Part shown: one piece after another, positions 1-7,738 of the stretch
Numbering within the stretch: position 1 is the stretch's first letter
Layout of the letters: the number at the start of each line of letters is the position of its first letter
Assembly: GCF_900106515.1 (NCBI RefSeq)
Contig: NZ_FNWF01000003.1
Location: 1 to 64,000, forward strand
Direction of reading: 5' to 3'
DNA: 64,000 nucleotides
Source: Peptoniphilus lacydonensis
GTDB lineage: Bacteria > Bacillota > Clostridia > Tissierellales > Peptoniphilaceae
Translations under genes and position numbers: made by a program
The notes under the pieces: generated by a model
What the model was told of the DNA's origin: nothing
Databases searched by the model: none
What the model saw: only the letters and a program-made list of their open reading frames with translations

Positions 1-209
1 ATTACGCTAAATTTAATAAGATAGGTTAATATCCTAACCTTTTATGACGATTACATCTACTTATTTTTATTATACTAACAACAACTAATAATGTATTTTA
101 TAATCTTAATCTAACAATCTAATTAGTATATAATACTTGCAGTACAATGATTACTCATAATATACTTTTCAAGTTTATACATCCGTAGTTTTAAAATAAT
201 CATTTTAAA

Positions 210-1784
210 CTACTTTAATTTGATAATTTTTGATACAATCTTTTCCGTCTCTTTACTTAAATTATGAGTTACCATAAGCACTGTTAACCCTTGATTCTCA
301 AACAAATATTTTTCTATATATTTTGCATTATATTTATCTATATTAGATAAACCTTCATCTATAATTAATACCGTTTCTTTATGATATAACGCTCTTGCAA
401 TTGCTATTCTTTGAATTTCCCCTTTTGAAAACTTTATATTATCACTATCTACTTCTGTATTTTCTCTAAGAGGTAATGATTCTATAACACTATGTAGTAT
501 ACTTATTTTTATAACTTCATTAAATAAGTTTTTATCATACTCTTTATCCAAAATAATATTATCTTTAATAGTTCCTAAAAACATATAAGGGTCCTGAGAT
601 ATATATGAAATGCCCTTATCCAAGTTTAAATCTTTATAATCTATATCATCCCAAAAAATATCTCCTTTATAATTCTCTAAAGAACCAAAAATTATATTTA
701 GTAAAGTTGTTTTTCCTACTCCACTTTTCCCTGAGATTATATACTTTCCACCTGCATTAAATATAATATCTGGAAATTTAATTTGTTCATTACCATAATT
801 ATAAGATAAATTTTTCAGTTTTATAGATTCTCTTAAAATTATCTTATCCTTTGGATTCGCTTTTTCCATTAGACTGTACTTCTTTAACAAAAAATTAGAT
901 GATATCGCTTCAGCATAACTCTCTCCAAACTCATCCAATGAATTAAATAATTGTCCAGATATACTCACAACTGAAATAATTGATCCTAAAGACACTTTCC
1001 CTTTGTAAGATAAAATACCAGTTATTACTAATATAATAATCTGACTAAATATATTCATAATACTCACAATAAAATTGGACTTCGTTATGCATTTCGTCTG
1101 TTCAACTTTAGCTTTCTTAATCAAATCCGAATACTTTTCACTAATATTATAAAGCATATTTTCTGCTCTAAAATGCTTTAACACTTTGCTTCCTTTTAGC
1201 CAAATTGTTATATTTCTTTGCAATGATTCATTAGCAAAAGAAACTTCATCAGTAGTTTTTTTTATTCTATCTTCAAAAAGTTTAGGAATTTTAATCATCA
1301 CAATACCTAAAATTGTTGATACTATAAATATAATATAGTGGAATTTGATAAGCGCAAGTGTTACAAAAATAATGGTACTTAATATAGAAAAAAATTTTAA
1401 TAACGAACCAAGACTCTTCTCTGTTAATATAATGTCATTAGTCATCATATTTATGTATTTAGAAAAGTCAACAATCCCTTCATTGTTATTTAAGTCATCA
1501 CAAACTCTTCCTACACTTAGGGTTCGTAATTTTTTAGAAAGTAACTGTAAAAATATTTGTTCCTTTATGTTAGCGTAATTTCTGAAAAAAACTGATATTG
1601 TCCAAAAAAATGTAGCTATTATTAAATAATTAATGAAGGAGAACACATTGCCCTCGATAAGCCTATCTACACTTGTAGCTAGCTGCAATGCAGCCACTAT
1701 ATCCATAGCTGGATATAGTATATATAAAATTACCAAAAAAACAAACTTTTTTACCTCTATTTGCAATAAATCTGTAATTTTCAT
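210..1784 (-). CDS. ABC exporter, fused membrane and ATPase domains
   Basis: A type-1 exporter half-transporter. About six hydrophobic segments fill the first 290 residues, followed by an ATPase domain with Walker A GKSGVGKTT, a signature-like FSKGEIQRIAIARAL, Walker B VLIIDEGLSNID and an H-loop VTHN. The signature is FSKGE rather than LSGGQ, as in some divergent peptide exporters. I chose the ATG at 1784 over the TTG nine bases upstream because AAAAGG precedes it at a normal distance. It is the last gene of a minus-strand group that includes a lanthipeptide-like precursor and a second ABC system, so export of a modified peptide is a reasonable inference; the substrate is not shown by sequence. 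Confidence 0.85.
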   Translation of the reverse strand: MKITDLLQIEVKKFVFLVILYILYPAMDIVAALQLATSVDRLIEGNVFSFINYLIIATFFWTISVFFRNYANIKEQIFLQLLSKKLRTLSVGRVCDDLNNNEGIVDFSKYINMMTNDIILTEKSLGSLLKFFSILSTIIFVTLALIKFHYIIFIVSTILGIVMIKIPKLFEDRIKKTTDEVSFANESLQRNITIWLKGSKVLKHFRAENMLYNISEKYSDLIKKAKVEQTKCITKSNFIVSIMNIFSQIIILVITGILSYKGKVSLGSIISVVSISGQLFNSLDEFGESYAEAISSNFLLKKYSLMEKANPKDKIILRESIKLKNLSYNYGNEQIKFPDIIFNAGGKYIISGKSGVGKTTLLNIIFGSLENYKGDIFWDDIDYKDLNLDKGISYISQDPYMFLGTIKDNIILDKEYDKNLFNEVIKISILHSVIESLPLRENTEVDSDNIKFSKGEIQRIAIARALYHKETVLIIDEGLSNIDKYNAKYIEKYLFENQGLTVLMVTHNLSKETEKIVSKIIKLK

Positions 1785-1798
1785 AATATTCAAGCCTT

Positions 1799-3748
1799 TT
1801 AAATTTGCCTATCCACCATTTTAGTTTTCTCTGTCTTCAACAAACAAACTATTACAGTAATAACAATACATATTATAATAAAAAATATATTTAAATATAG
1901 ACACACTTTAATTGGAAGATTTGCTCCTATAGTAATTTCATTTATACTAAATTCCTTGGTAAATTTAACCAACATTATAGAAATTACCATAATTATCATA
2001 ATATTGGCGGAAAAAATAGTAGCCAGAATTTCTACTAAATTTTCTAGAATTATTTCCCCTCTAGTAAAGCCCAATCTAAATCAATAAGAGTTAAAATCAG
2101 CTTCTTTAAAAGAAATTAAAGATATTATATTTTGAGCAATAATTACCAACGCTAAAATCATACAAGGGAAATAAAGAAATTTTATTGTTGTAAATTCATG
2201 ATCAGAAAAATTCTTTAAGTATTCGTTTACATCTTCTGAACCTGTCAAAACTCTTGAACTTGGTAAAATTTTTTTAACTTTCTTTTCTAATTCAGCCTTT
2301 CCAATGCTTGAGTTACTCATATATAACTTGTTATCAATCTTTTCAAGTCCTTGCAAGAATTCATTTGAATTATAGTCAATATATATTTTCGGCAATAACA
2401 GGTAAGGCACAGATTTAAAAACTGCTACCACATTATATGTCTTCTCTTCTCCATTATAATATGTAATTTTTATTTCATCTCCAAGTTCATAATCATTACT
2501 TGCACCAATCTTATTTTTAGATATATTATCTATACTTCCTGCCTCGAGGTCTAAATTAACCATAAGACTCTTATCATTAATGTAATTAACTCCTACATAA
2601 TGATCATCTTCTGCAGCATCATAATAGCTTAAAGTGTTTGTAATTATTAAATCTTGTGTACCCTTAATCTCTAATAGCTTTTCTTGAGCATAAGCATCTA
2701 TTTTTGTTGGATTTATAATGGCATATATCCCTTCTCCCATTTTCTTATTTTGAGCATTATACTCTCTATTCATCCTTACTACACTTACCTCTGAAAAAAG
2801 TGCAAAAATCGAAGGTATTATAACTGCTAAAAGAATGGGTGTGGCAAGCGAAAGATTTTTTTGTGTATTCATTAAAACTCGACCTCTACAATAAGAAGCT
2901 AATGCCGAATTTTTTAACACCAAGACTTTTGCTATTAAACTAGAAAATTTCGGAATCAATATAGGGGCCACAATTATAACAAGAGCTATCGCTAAAGCTC
3001 CAACTCCTTGAATATCTATTATAGTCCCTGTTTCTACCGGCTTAATTAAAGTATAATATAGAAATATGAAAAATAATATTAAACCGATAATAGCTCTTAG
3101 AATAATATTTCTATTGCTAAGAGTTGCTATCTCGTTTGATTTAATAAATAGATCTATAGGTCTTGTCTTTATAACATTTATGCTTGCTGTTAAACTTGCT
3201 ATAATAACCATAACAAAAATAGCTAATAAACTTATTACGCTAGATTGTAATCCTGGTCTTAGATTAACCATTAAAAGACTATCATATCCTGGCTTGAAAA
3301 TAAAATAAAAGAAAAACTTTACATAAGCTTTTATAAAAAATCTAGACAAAAATATTCCAAGAACCGAAGCTATAATATTTAAAATTAAAGTTCTAAATAA
3401 AAGAATTTCAATAATCTCTTTATTATTTAGACTATTAAGTTTTAAAAGAGCCCAATCTTTATCTTCCTGCTTTATTGAAAAATAAATTGTCCCTACTAAA
3501 AGTAAAAACCCAAAAAATAAAATCATTAAAAATTGAAGTTGAGATCCATTCACTAAGTCTCCAAGTATAAGATTATTTTTTTTTCTATTAAATGTAGAAA
3601 AAATTAAATCATTATTTGGGTTTAATGTAGCCAAATACCACGCAGATGTTAAACTTAGTGTTATAGAAATTAAGGTCATAGCTAAAAACATCCATAAGTT
3701 AACTAGCTTATTTTTCCAAATCATCCTTATAGCAATTTTTACTTTCAT
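1799..3748 (-). pseudogene. FtsX-type ABC permease split by in-frame TGA
   Basis: A MacB/FtsX-type permease in two same-frame pieces: 555 residues (3748-2081) and a 91-residue tail (2074-1799). The codons across the break read Tyr, TGA, Phe, Arg, Leu-Gly-Phe-Thr-Arg, and the downstream LGFTRGEI matches the cytoplasmic loop that joins the last transmembrane helices in this family. The first piece has an N-terminal helix, several central helices and an extracytoplasmic region; the second carries the final two helices. Without the tail the permease is probably inactive. It starts one base after the stop of the ATPase gene 3750-4484, its likely partner. Readthrough is possible but nothing in the sequence argues for it. 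Confidence 0.85.
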
Positions 3749-3749
3749 C

Positions 3750-4484
3750 TTAATCTTTCCCTCCTAATTTCTTGTTTTCTTCAAGATCTGTAAAAATTTC
3801 TAAAATCTCTCCGATGCTTGGCTTATTAATTTCTTGACTAATCTGACCATCAAGCAAAAATAGTACTCTGTCCATTTGAATCGCTACGTTAGGGTCGTGT
3901 GTTACAACTATAGTGCTTGTACCTATATCATTCAGCTTTTTCATTTCCTCCAAAACATTGTAAGAAGAATTGGTATCCAGTGCCCCTGTAGGTTCGTCTG
4001 CAAAAATAAGGTCTGGTTTAAATAAAAGAGCCCTGGCTATGGCAACCTTTTGTCGTTGACCACCAGACAATTCTGCTGGATAAGACTTCTCTTTACCACT
4101 TAAATTTAACAGATGCAAAGTTTCTTTTAATTCTTTCATATTTAGTCTTTTTTTGATAAGACTATTTTTCAGCTCAACGTTTTCTTCTACATTTAAGACA
4201 GGAATTAAGTTAATATCTTGAAATATAAAGTCAAAATTTTTTCTATACAGTTCATTTAACTCTCTTGCGGAAAGCGACCTAATATCTTTGTTTAAAAATA
4301 AAATCTCCCCTCTACTAGCTCTTATCATCCCGCATAAGCAATAAAGAAGTGTTGACTTTCCTGAACCAGAAGGTCCCATAATCGCTATTGACTCAGACTT
4401 TTTTAATGATAAAGATATATCTTTTAAAATATAGTTACTTCCATCAAAAGTATGGTAAAGGTTTTTTACTTTAATAACCTCCAT
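3750..4484 (-). CDS. ABC transporter ATPase, LolD/MacB type
   Basis: A 244-residue ATP-binding subunit with Walker A GPSGSGKSTLL, Q-loop region IFQDINLIPVL, signature LSGGQRQKVAIARALL, Walker B LIFADEPTGALD and H-loop VVTHD. It belongs to the family that powers FtsX-like permeases in antimicrobial-peptide immunity or lipoprotein release. Its permease is the next gene but carries a nonsense codon, so the ATPase may lack a working partner. It lies downstream of the lanthipeptide-like precursor and an attenuator-like hairpin (4509-4551), which suggests an immunity or export role in that locus. The ATG is preceded by a GGAGATGA-type ribosome binding site. Confidence 0.93.
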   Translation of the reverse strand: MEVIKVKNLYHTFDGSNYILKDISLSLKKSESIAIMGPSGSGKSTLLYCLCGMIRASRGEILFLNKDIRSLSARELNELYRKNFDFIFQDINLIPVLNVEENVELKNSLIKKRLNMKELKETLHLLNLSGKEKSYPAELSGGQRQKVAIARALLFKPDLIFADEPTGALDTNSSYNVLEEMKKLNDIGTSTIVVTHDPNVAIQMDRVLFLLDGQISQEINKPSIGEILEIFTDLEENKKLGGKD

Positions 4485-4508
4485 AAAATCATCTCCAATT
4501 TTAAAGAA

Positions 4509-4551
4509 ATAAGACCACCAAAATTATAATTAACTTAAAGGCGGTCTTATT
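4509..4551 (-). terminator. hairpin between precursor and ABC genes
   Basis: On the minus strand AATAAGACCGCC pairs with GGTGGTCTTATT across a 19-base loop and is followed by TCTTT. The T-run is weak, so partial termination is likely. This arrangement commonly lets a peptide precursor be made in excess over its transporter. Confidence 0.6.
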
Positions 4552-4585
4552 ATTTAATAGTTTCTTTCATTATTTAGGACTAACT

Positions 4586-4699
4586 TTAAGCAATTGCTAT
4601 TTGGCTTATAGCATTGAAACTACTGTTTTAACCAGATTTTCTAGAAAGCACCTTGCTTGAGTTATCCTTTATTTCTTGTAATTTTAGTTTTGTATTCAA
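4586..4699 (-). pseudogene. decayed second lanthipeptide precursor
   Basis: Immediately downstream of the intact precursor a second copy can be read from a TTG at 4699: NTKLKLQEIKDNSSKVLSRK, closely matching the intact leader, then Ser-Gly and a TAA where the intact copy has a Gln codon. After the stop the frame runs on for another 13 codons to a second TAA, but both cysteine positions of the intact copy are lost. No good ribosome binding site precedes the TTG. It is a dead duplicate of the gene at 4721-4843. Confidence 0.75.
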
Positions 4700-4720
4700 T
4701 AGCCTATACTAAATGAACAA

Positions 4721-4843
4721 CTATTTACAAGCGATGCTAATTGAACTTCTAGTGTTGCAACTATTGCTTTGACTAGATTTTCTAGAAACTACTTTGCTTT
4801 CGTTAGCCTTCATTTCTTGTAGTTTAAGTATTTTATTTGACAT
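4721..4843 (-). CDS. class III lanthipeptide-like precursor peptide
   Basis: A 40-residue peptide starting at the ATG at 4843, nine bases after a strong GGAGG. The leader begins MSNKILKLQEMKANE; the ILKLQEM stretch matches the hydrophobic-x-LQ motif known from class III (labyrinthopeptin-type) leaders. The C-terminal half holds two copies of Ser-x-x-Ser-x-x-Cys, as SSQSNSC and SSISIAC, the arrangement that class III enzymes turn into labionin or lanthionine rings. A headless LanC-like cyclase fragment lies just upstream and ABC transporters downstream. I see no intact kinase/lyase/cyclase (LanKC) gene, so the peptide may be orphaned or served from elsewhere. Modification and activity are inference; the open frame, binding site and motifs are visible. 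Confidence 0.8.
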   Translation of the reverse strand: MSNKILKLQEMKANESKVVSRKSSQSNSCNTRSSISIACK

Positions 4844-5046
4844 TGCATTTCACCTCCCATTATAACCACTTCTACTCAAAAATCTACTGCTTACATCCTT
4901 CATGAAACCATGGAGAATAGTCTAACAATCCTATGTATTAAAATTAGGATTTTAAAGCATAGAATGTTAGAATTTATATCAAAACTCAAACTTCACATAA
5001 AAGCACATATATTACTTTCTTAGAAGCAACAGTTTTAATATCTCAA

Positions 5047-5400
5047 TTAAATAAGCTGAAGCCAAGAGTCTCGTTCTTCAGTCAAAACATCATGAAGCAC
5101 TAACAATAACCCAGCTCTTCCAGAAAAAACATCTTCTGATAGTTTGTAACAAAACTCCCCTGGAACCCATATATCATCATCTCGTTCTATTAAATATATG
5201 TTAAGCATATCTATAAATCTACTCAAATATAACTCTCTATCTTTTCCTTTCATATTAGCTTTTAACTGTAATATCCCAGCAGCTCCTCTAAATAGCCCAA
5301 TATTATAAAAGCTTTTTGTTTCTGCTATCTTTTCAATTTCGCTTAATTGTATATCGTAATCAAAGCATCCTAAGTTTTTAATTTCCCAACACTTCTTTAG
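5047..5400 (-). pseudogene. LanC-type cyclase domain, C-terminal remnant
   Basis: An open frame of about 117 codons with no usable start, bounded upstream by TAA at 5401-5403. It contains two LanC-like helix-hairpin repeats: YNIGLFRGAAGILQL and EDVFSGRAGLLLVLHDVL, the glycine-rich segments found at the ends of LanC, LanM and LanKC cyclases. It ends normally at 5047, about 200 bases before the lanthipeptide-like precursor, in the same orientation. The kinase, lyase and most of the cyclase are gone, and the first 23 bases overlap the end of the gene at 5378-5758. The simplest reading is a deletion that removed the front of a LanKC-type gene. Confidence 0.7.
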
Positions 5401-5758
5401 TTAAACGTTCTTGAGTAATTTTCTCAACCCCTATAATTTTATTTTTTTCATCTCTACGGACAATCAAAAGTATTCCATCACCAGAATCATTATTTGAATA
5501 AACAAAACCAACATATCTACCATTCTTTTTTGCAACTTCTATAGGATCAAAAAAACCTTTTACTAGATTGCCATTATATGTTAATTTATCATTTGAATAT
5601 TTAAGATTTGGAATATTAACCTCAGAAAAATATTGTTCAACATTTGCTGAATTTACTAGTGAGTTATTTTCAGGTGCTTTATTATTAATAAATATAAAAA
5701 TCCCAACAAAAATCAATACACATACAATCATAATATAAAACAAATTTTTTTTAGTCAT
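5378..5758 (-). CDS. membrane-anchored protein, possible truncated FMN-binding domain
   Basis: A 126-residue protein with one N-terminal hydrophobic segment (residues 5-25) acting as signal or anchor. The C-terminal part (GRYVGFVYSNNDSGDGILLIV, then a KIIGVEKIT strand) resembles the start of FMN_bind domains but stops before the usual conserved Thr-Pro-Gly region, ending at the junction with the LanC remnant. It starts three bases after the radical SAM fragment's stop, with GGAGAT supplied by the end of that gene, so the two were translationally coupled. Probably truncated by the same deletion that beheaded the cyclase. The FMN assignment is tentative. Confidence 0.55.
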   Translation of the reverse strand: MTKKNLFYIMIVCVLIFVGIFIFINNKAPENNSLVNSANVEQYFSEVNIPNLKYSNDKLTYNGNLVKGFFDPIEVAKKNGRYVGFVYSNNDSGDGILLIVRRDEKNKIIGVEKITQERLTKEVLGN

Positions 5759-5760
5759 CT

Positions 5761-6108
5761 TTATTTATCTCCTTTACAAAACAATGCATTAGCAAAATTA
5801 TATTTGCGAAATTCGCACTCCCCATCTGTTTTATTTTCTCCAGTCATTATAGATAATGCAATGCAACCTCTTCCACAAAAATCTTTCCAAACACATCTAT
5901 CACATTCTTTAACTTCATTTTGAATTTTCTTCAGTCTATTTAAAGTCATATTGAAATCATCAGAGGCAATAGTATTTATTAGAGATTTATTTCTGATATT
6001 ACCTATCCTATTATTTTCTCCTGCAGCTAACTGGCATAAATATATGTATCCTTTAGAATCTATCTTTGGAATACAATCATTTTTCTCAGTATCTTCATCT
6101 GGAAACAT
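5761..6108 (-). pseudogene. radical SAM SPASM-domain fragment
   Basis: This 115-residue frame is the C-terminal SPASM part of a peptide-modifying radical SAM enzyme. It has GYIYLCQLAAGE with the first cluster cysteine, then RIGNI, then CDRCVWKDFCGRGC and a final Cys, the usual ligand spacing for auxiliary 4Fe-4S clusters. The N-terminal domain with the CxxxCxxC cluster is absent: a TAA lies two codons before the ATG, and the 260 bases upstream are broken in every frame. It cannot be an active AdoMet enzyme by itself. It shows that this RiPP locus once had radical SAM chemistry. Confidence 0.8.
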
Positions 6109-6369
6109 ATATTAAATAAATTAAATATCTTTAATTCTTTATTCAAAAATAATCTAAAATCATTGTAGATATCACTTGGATAATAGTTGATACTAGTTCA
6201 ATAAGTGTAATAATTGAATAATTTCAAGTTTTATTCTTTAATAAAGATTAATTAAATCATCCATTTATTTATAAATATATTTTCTCATAACATAAATTAT
6301 ATCTCCGTAAAATAGCTGGTTAGCCCCTATTTTAACTTATATTCATTTATATTATCCCATATTCTTTTA

Positions 6370-6885
6370 CTATAAATATATATTTTGATAAAATAAAACA
6401 AGGCATATCAAAATAAATATCATTATAGAAGCTGCTATAGTGATTCTTTTTATTTTATCTCTTGTTTTGAATTTAGTTAGTAGAAAATTATAAGTCTTTA
6501 TTCCTATAAATCCACCAATAGAATTCAATATGATATCGTCAATATCTAAAATGCCAAATTTGAACAAATATTGAATAATTTCCACTAAAATACTAATCAA
6601 AATGATAATGGTTAAACTTACTCTATTCCGATTTGTTATTACATTTAAATAAATCCCCATTGGCAAAAATAATAAAATATTGCCAACAATATTTTCTATG
6701 GAAAATCCAAATTTAGGGCTAGCAAATAAAGTTATGTAGTTAAATATTGTTTTAAATGGAATTAAATTTATAGATCGTGAATCCATTCTTTTCCCAAACC
6801 CTTTAAATAAAAACATGATTAATATAAATAAGTATATGAATCCACTTATATAAAATATTATATTAATTATTTTATTTCTATTCAT
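6370..6885 (-). CDS. VanZ family membrane protein
   Basis: A 171-residue integral membrane protein with the VanZ pattern: a short polar N-terminus with SINLIPFKTI, then NIVGNILLFLPMGIYL, a helix ending LVEIIQYLFKFGILDIDDIILNSIG with the conserved acidic turn, and a C-terminal helix. VanZ proteins are linked to low-level resistance to teicoplanin and some lipopeptides. It follows a 32-residue membrane peptide by 15 bases, and both sit downstream of a promoter carrying the box shared with the two-component gene pair. Control by that regulator is inferred. Confidence 0.9.
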   Translation of the reverse strand: MNRNKIINIIFYISGFIYLFILIMFLFKGFGKRMDSRSINLIPFKTIFNYITLFASPKFGFSIENIVGNILLFLPMGIYLNVITNRNRVSLTIIILISILVEIIQYLFKFGILDIDDIILNSIGGFIGIKTYNFLLTKFKTRDKIKRITIAASIMIFILICLVLFYQNIYL

Positions 6886-6900
6886 ATAAAGTTCTCCTCT

Positions 6901-6999
6901 TCAATAAGCCAGTTCAAAAATGTCTACTGGTAGTAAGTAAGAAATCACAAAAATTCCAACTCCAAGGAAAAACATCTTCCTGCTTAAATGCTCTTTCAT
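6901..6999 (-). CDS. 32-residue single-helix membrane peptide
   Basis: Too short for normal gene calling, but it has an ATG at 6999 preceded by GAGAGGAAATTT, a good ribosome binding site, and a frame of 32 codons ending TGA. The peptide is MKEHLSRKMFFLGVG followed by a hydrophobic stretch and a short acidic end, predicting one transmembrane helix. It lies directly between the regulated promoter at 7051-7091 and the VanZ gene. I do not recognise it; a small membrane effector or a leader peptide for VanZ are both possible. Confidence 0.55.
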   Translation of the reverse strand: MKEHLSRKMFFLGVGIFVISYLLPVDIFELAY

Positions 7000-7050
7000 A
7001 AATTTCCTCTCTTCATTTTTTATTTTAGTTTATTGGGTCCTCTTTAGCTG

Positions 7051-7091
7051 ATTATATATCCTCTGTATTTTCACTTCAGCTAACTTTTGTG
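7051..7091 (-). promoter_or_regulatory. promoter with box shared with the TCS promoter
   Basis: On the minus strand CACAAAAGTTAGCTG is followed after exactly 20 bases by TATAAT. The same 15-mer and the same 20-base spacing occur at 9429-9469 in front of the histidine kinase gene. No good -35 is present, fitting an activated promoter. It lies ahead of the small peptide and VanZ genes. Confidence 0.7.
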
Positions 7092-7132
7092 AATAAAAAA
7101 GCACTAGAATTCTAAAATTCTAATGCTTGTCT

Positions 7133-7738
7133 CTAAAATGAATCAACATATCCTAATTCACGCACTTTATCTATCATTTCTTGGTAATTTCTAACGCCTA
7201 ACTTTTGATATATTCTTGATAAAGATACTGCTAGACTTCTTACATTTGTATTTAGTTCTTTAGCTAACTCTTTCCTTGATAGTCCGTTTGAATATAGTTT
7301 AACTATATGAATTTCGCTTTTTGTTAATGGCTCTAGCATATAATTTTCTTTTGGAAAGATAGTTTCTCCTTTAAGAGCTATGGATTTTATATCCTCTATT
7401 AGTTTAGCTGTCTCTTCTTCTTTGGAAATAAATCCTTTACATCCAATTCTTTTTGCTCTTTTAATATAAAAATCTAATTTATAGGCTGTTAAAATTACTA
7501 TTTTTAGATCTTTGTACTTATTAATCAGTTCTTCAGCAACATCTAAACCATTTATCGTTCCTTCTATTCCTGTCAAATTAATATCTATAAGTAACAAATC
7601 ATAGTAAAATACGGATTCATTTATACTAAGGTTTCTAACATCATTTACTATATCTACAGAAATAGATTCATCTGTTTCTAAGCTCATTTTTAAAGAAGTT
7701 GCGACCATTTTATGATCTTCTATTAATAAGATTTTCAT
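7133..7738 (-). CDS. NarL/LuxR-family response regulator
   Basis: A 201-residue regulator. The receiver has the acidic pair ED at 7-8, the phosphoacceptor D52 in LLLIDINL, a Thr in ILTAYK and the Lys in FISKEEE. The C-terminus is a LuxR-type helix-turn-helix beginning LTKSEIHIVKLYSNGLSRKE. Its gene overlaps the end of the sensor gene 7710-9257 by 29 bases, a cognate pair. The receptor half of the wing helix reads TNVRSLAVSLSRIYQKLGV, typical of DNA-binding members. It likely binds the 15-bp box found in its own operon promoter and ahead of the VanZ unit. Confidence 0.93.
   Translation of the reverse strand: MKILLIEDHKMVATSLKMSLETDESISVDIVNDVRNLSINESVFYYDLLLIDINLTGIEGTINGLDVAEELINKYKDLKIVILTAYKLDFYIKRAKRIGCKGFISKEEETAKLIEDIKSIALKGETIFPKENYMLEPLTKSEIHIVKLYSNGLSRKELAKELNTNVRSLAVSLSRIYQKLGVRNYQEMIDKVRELGYVDSF

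Noticed and set aside
1-209. Hairpin AGGTTAGGATATTAACCT near 24-42 as the terminator of the first exporter
   Set aside because: The stem is short, lies 170 bases past the stop and has only a weak T-run on the wrong side; no gene or clear signal in this stretch.
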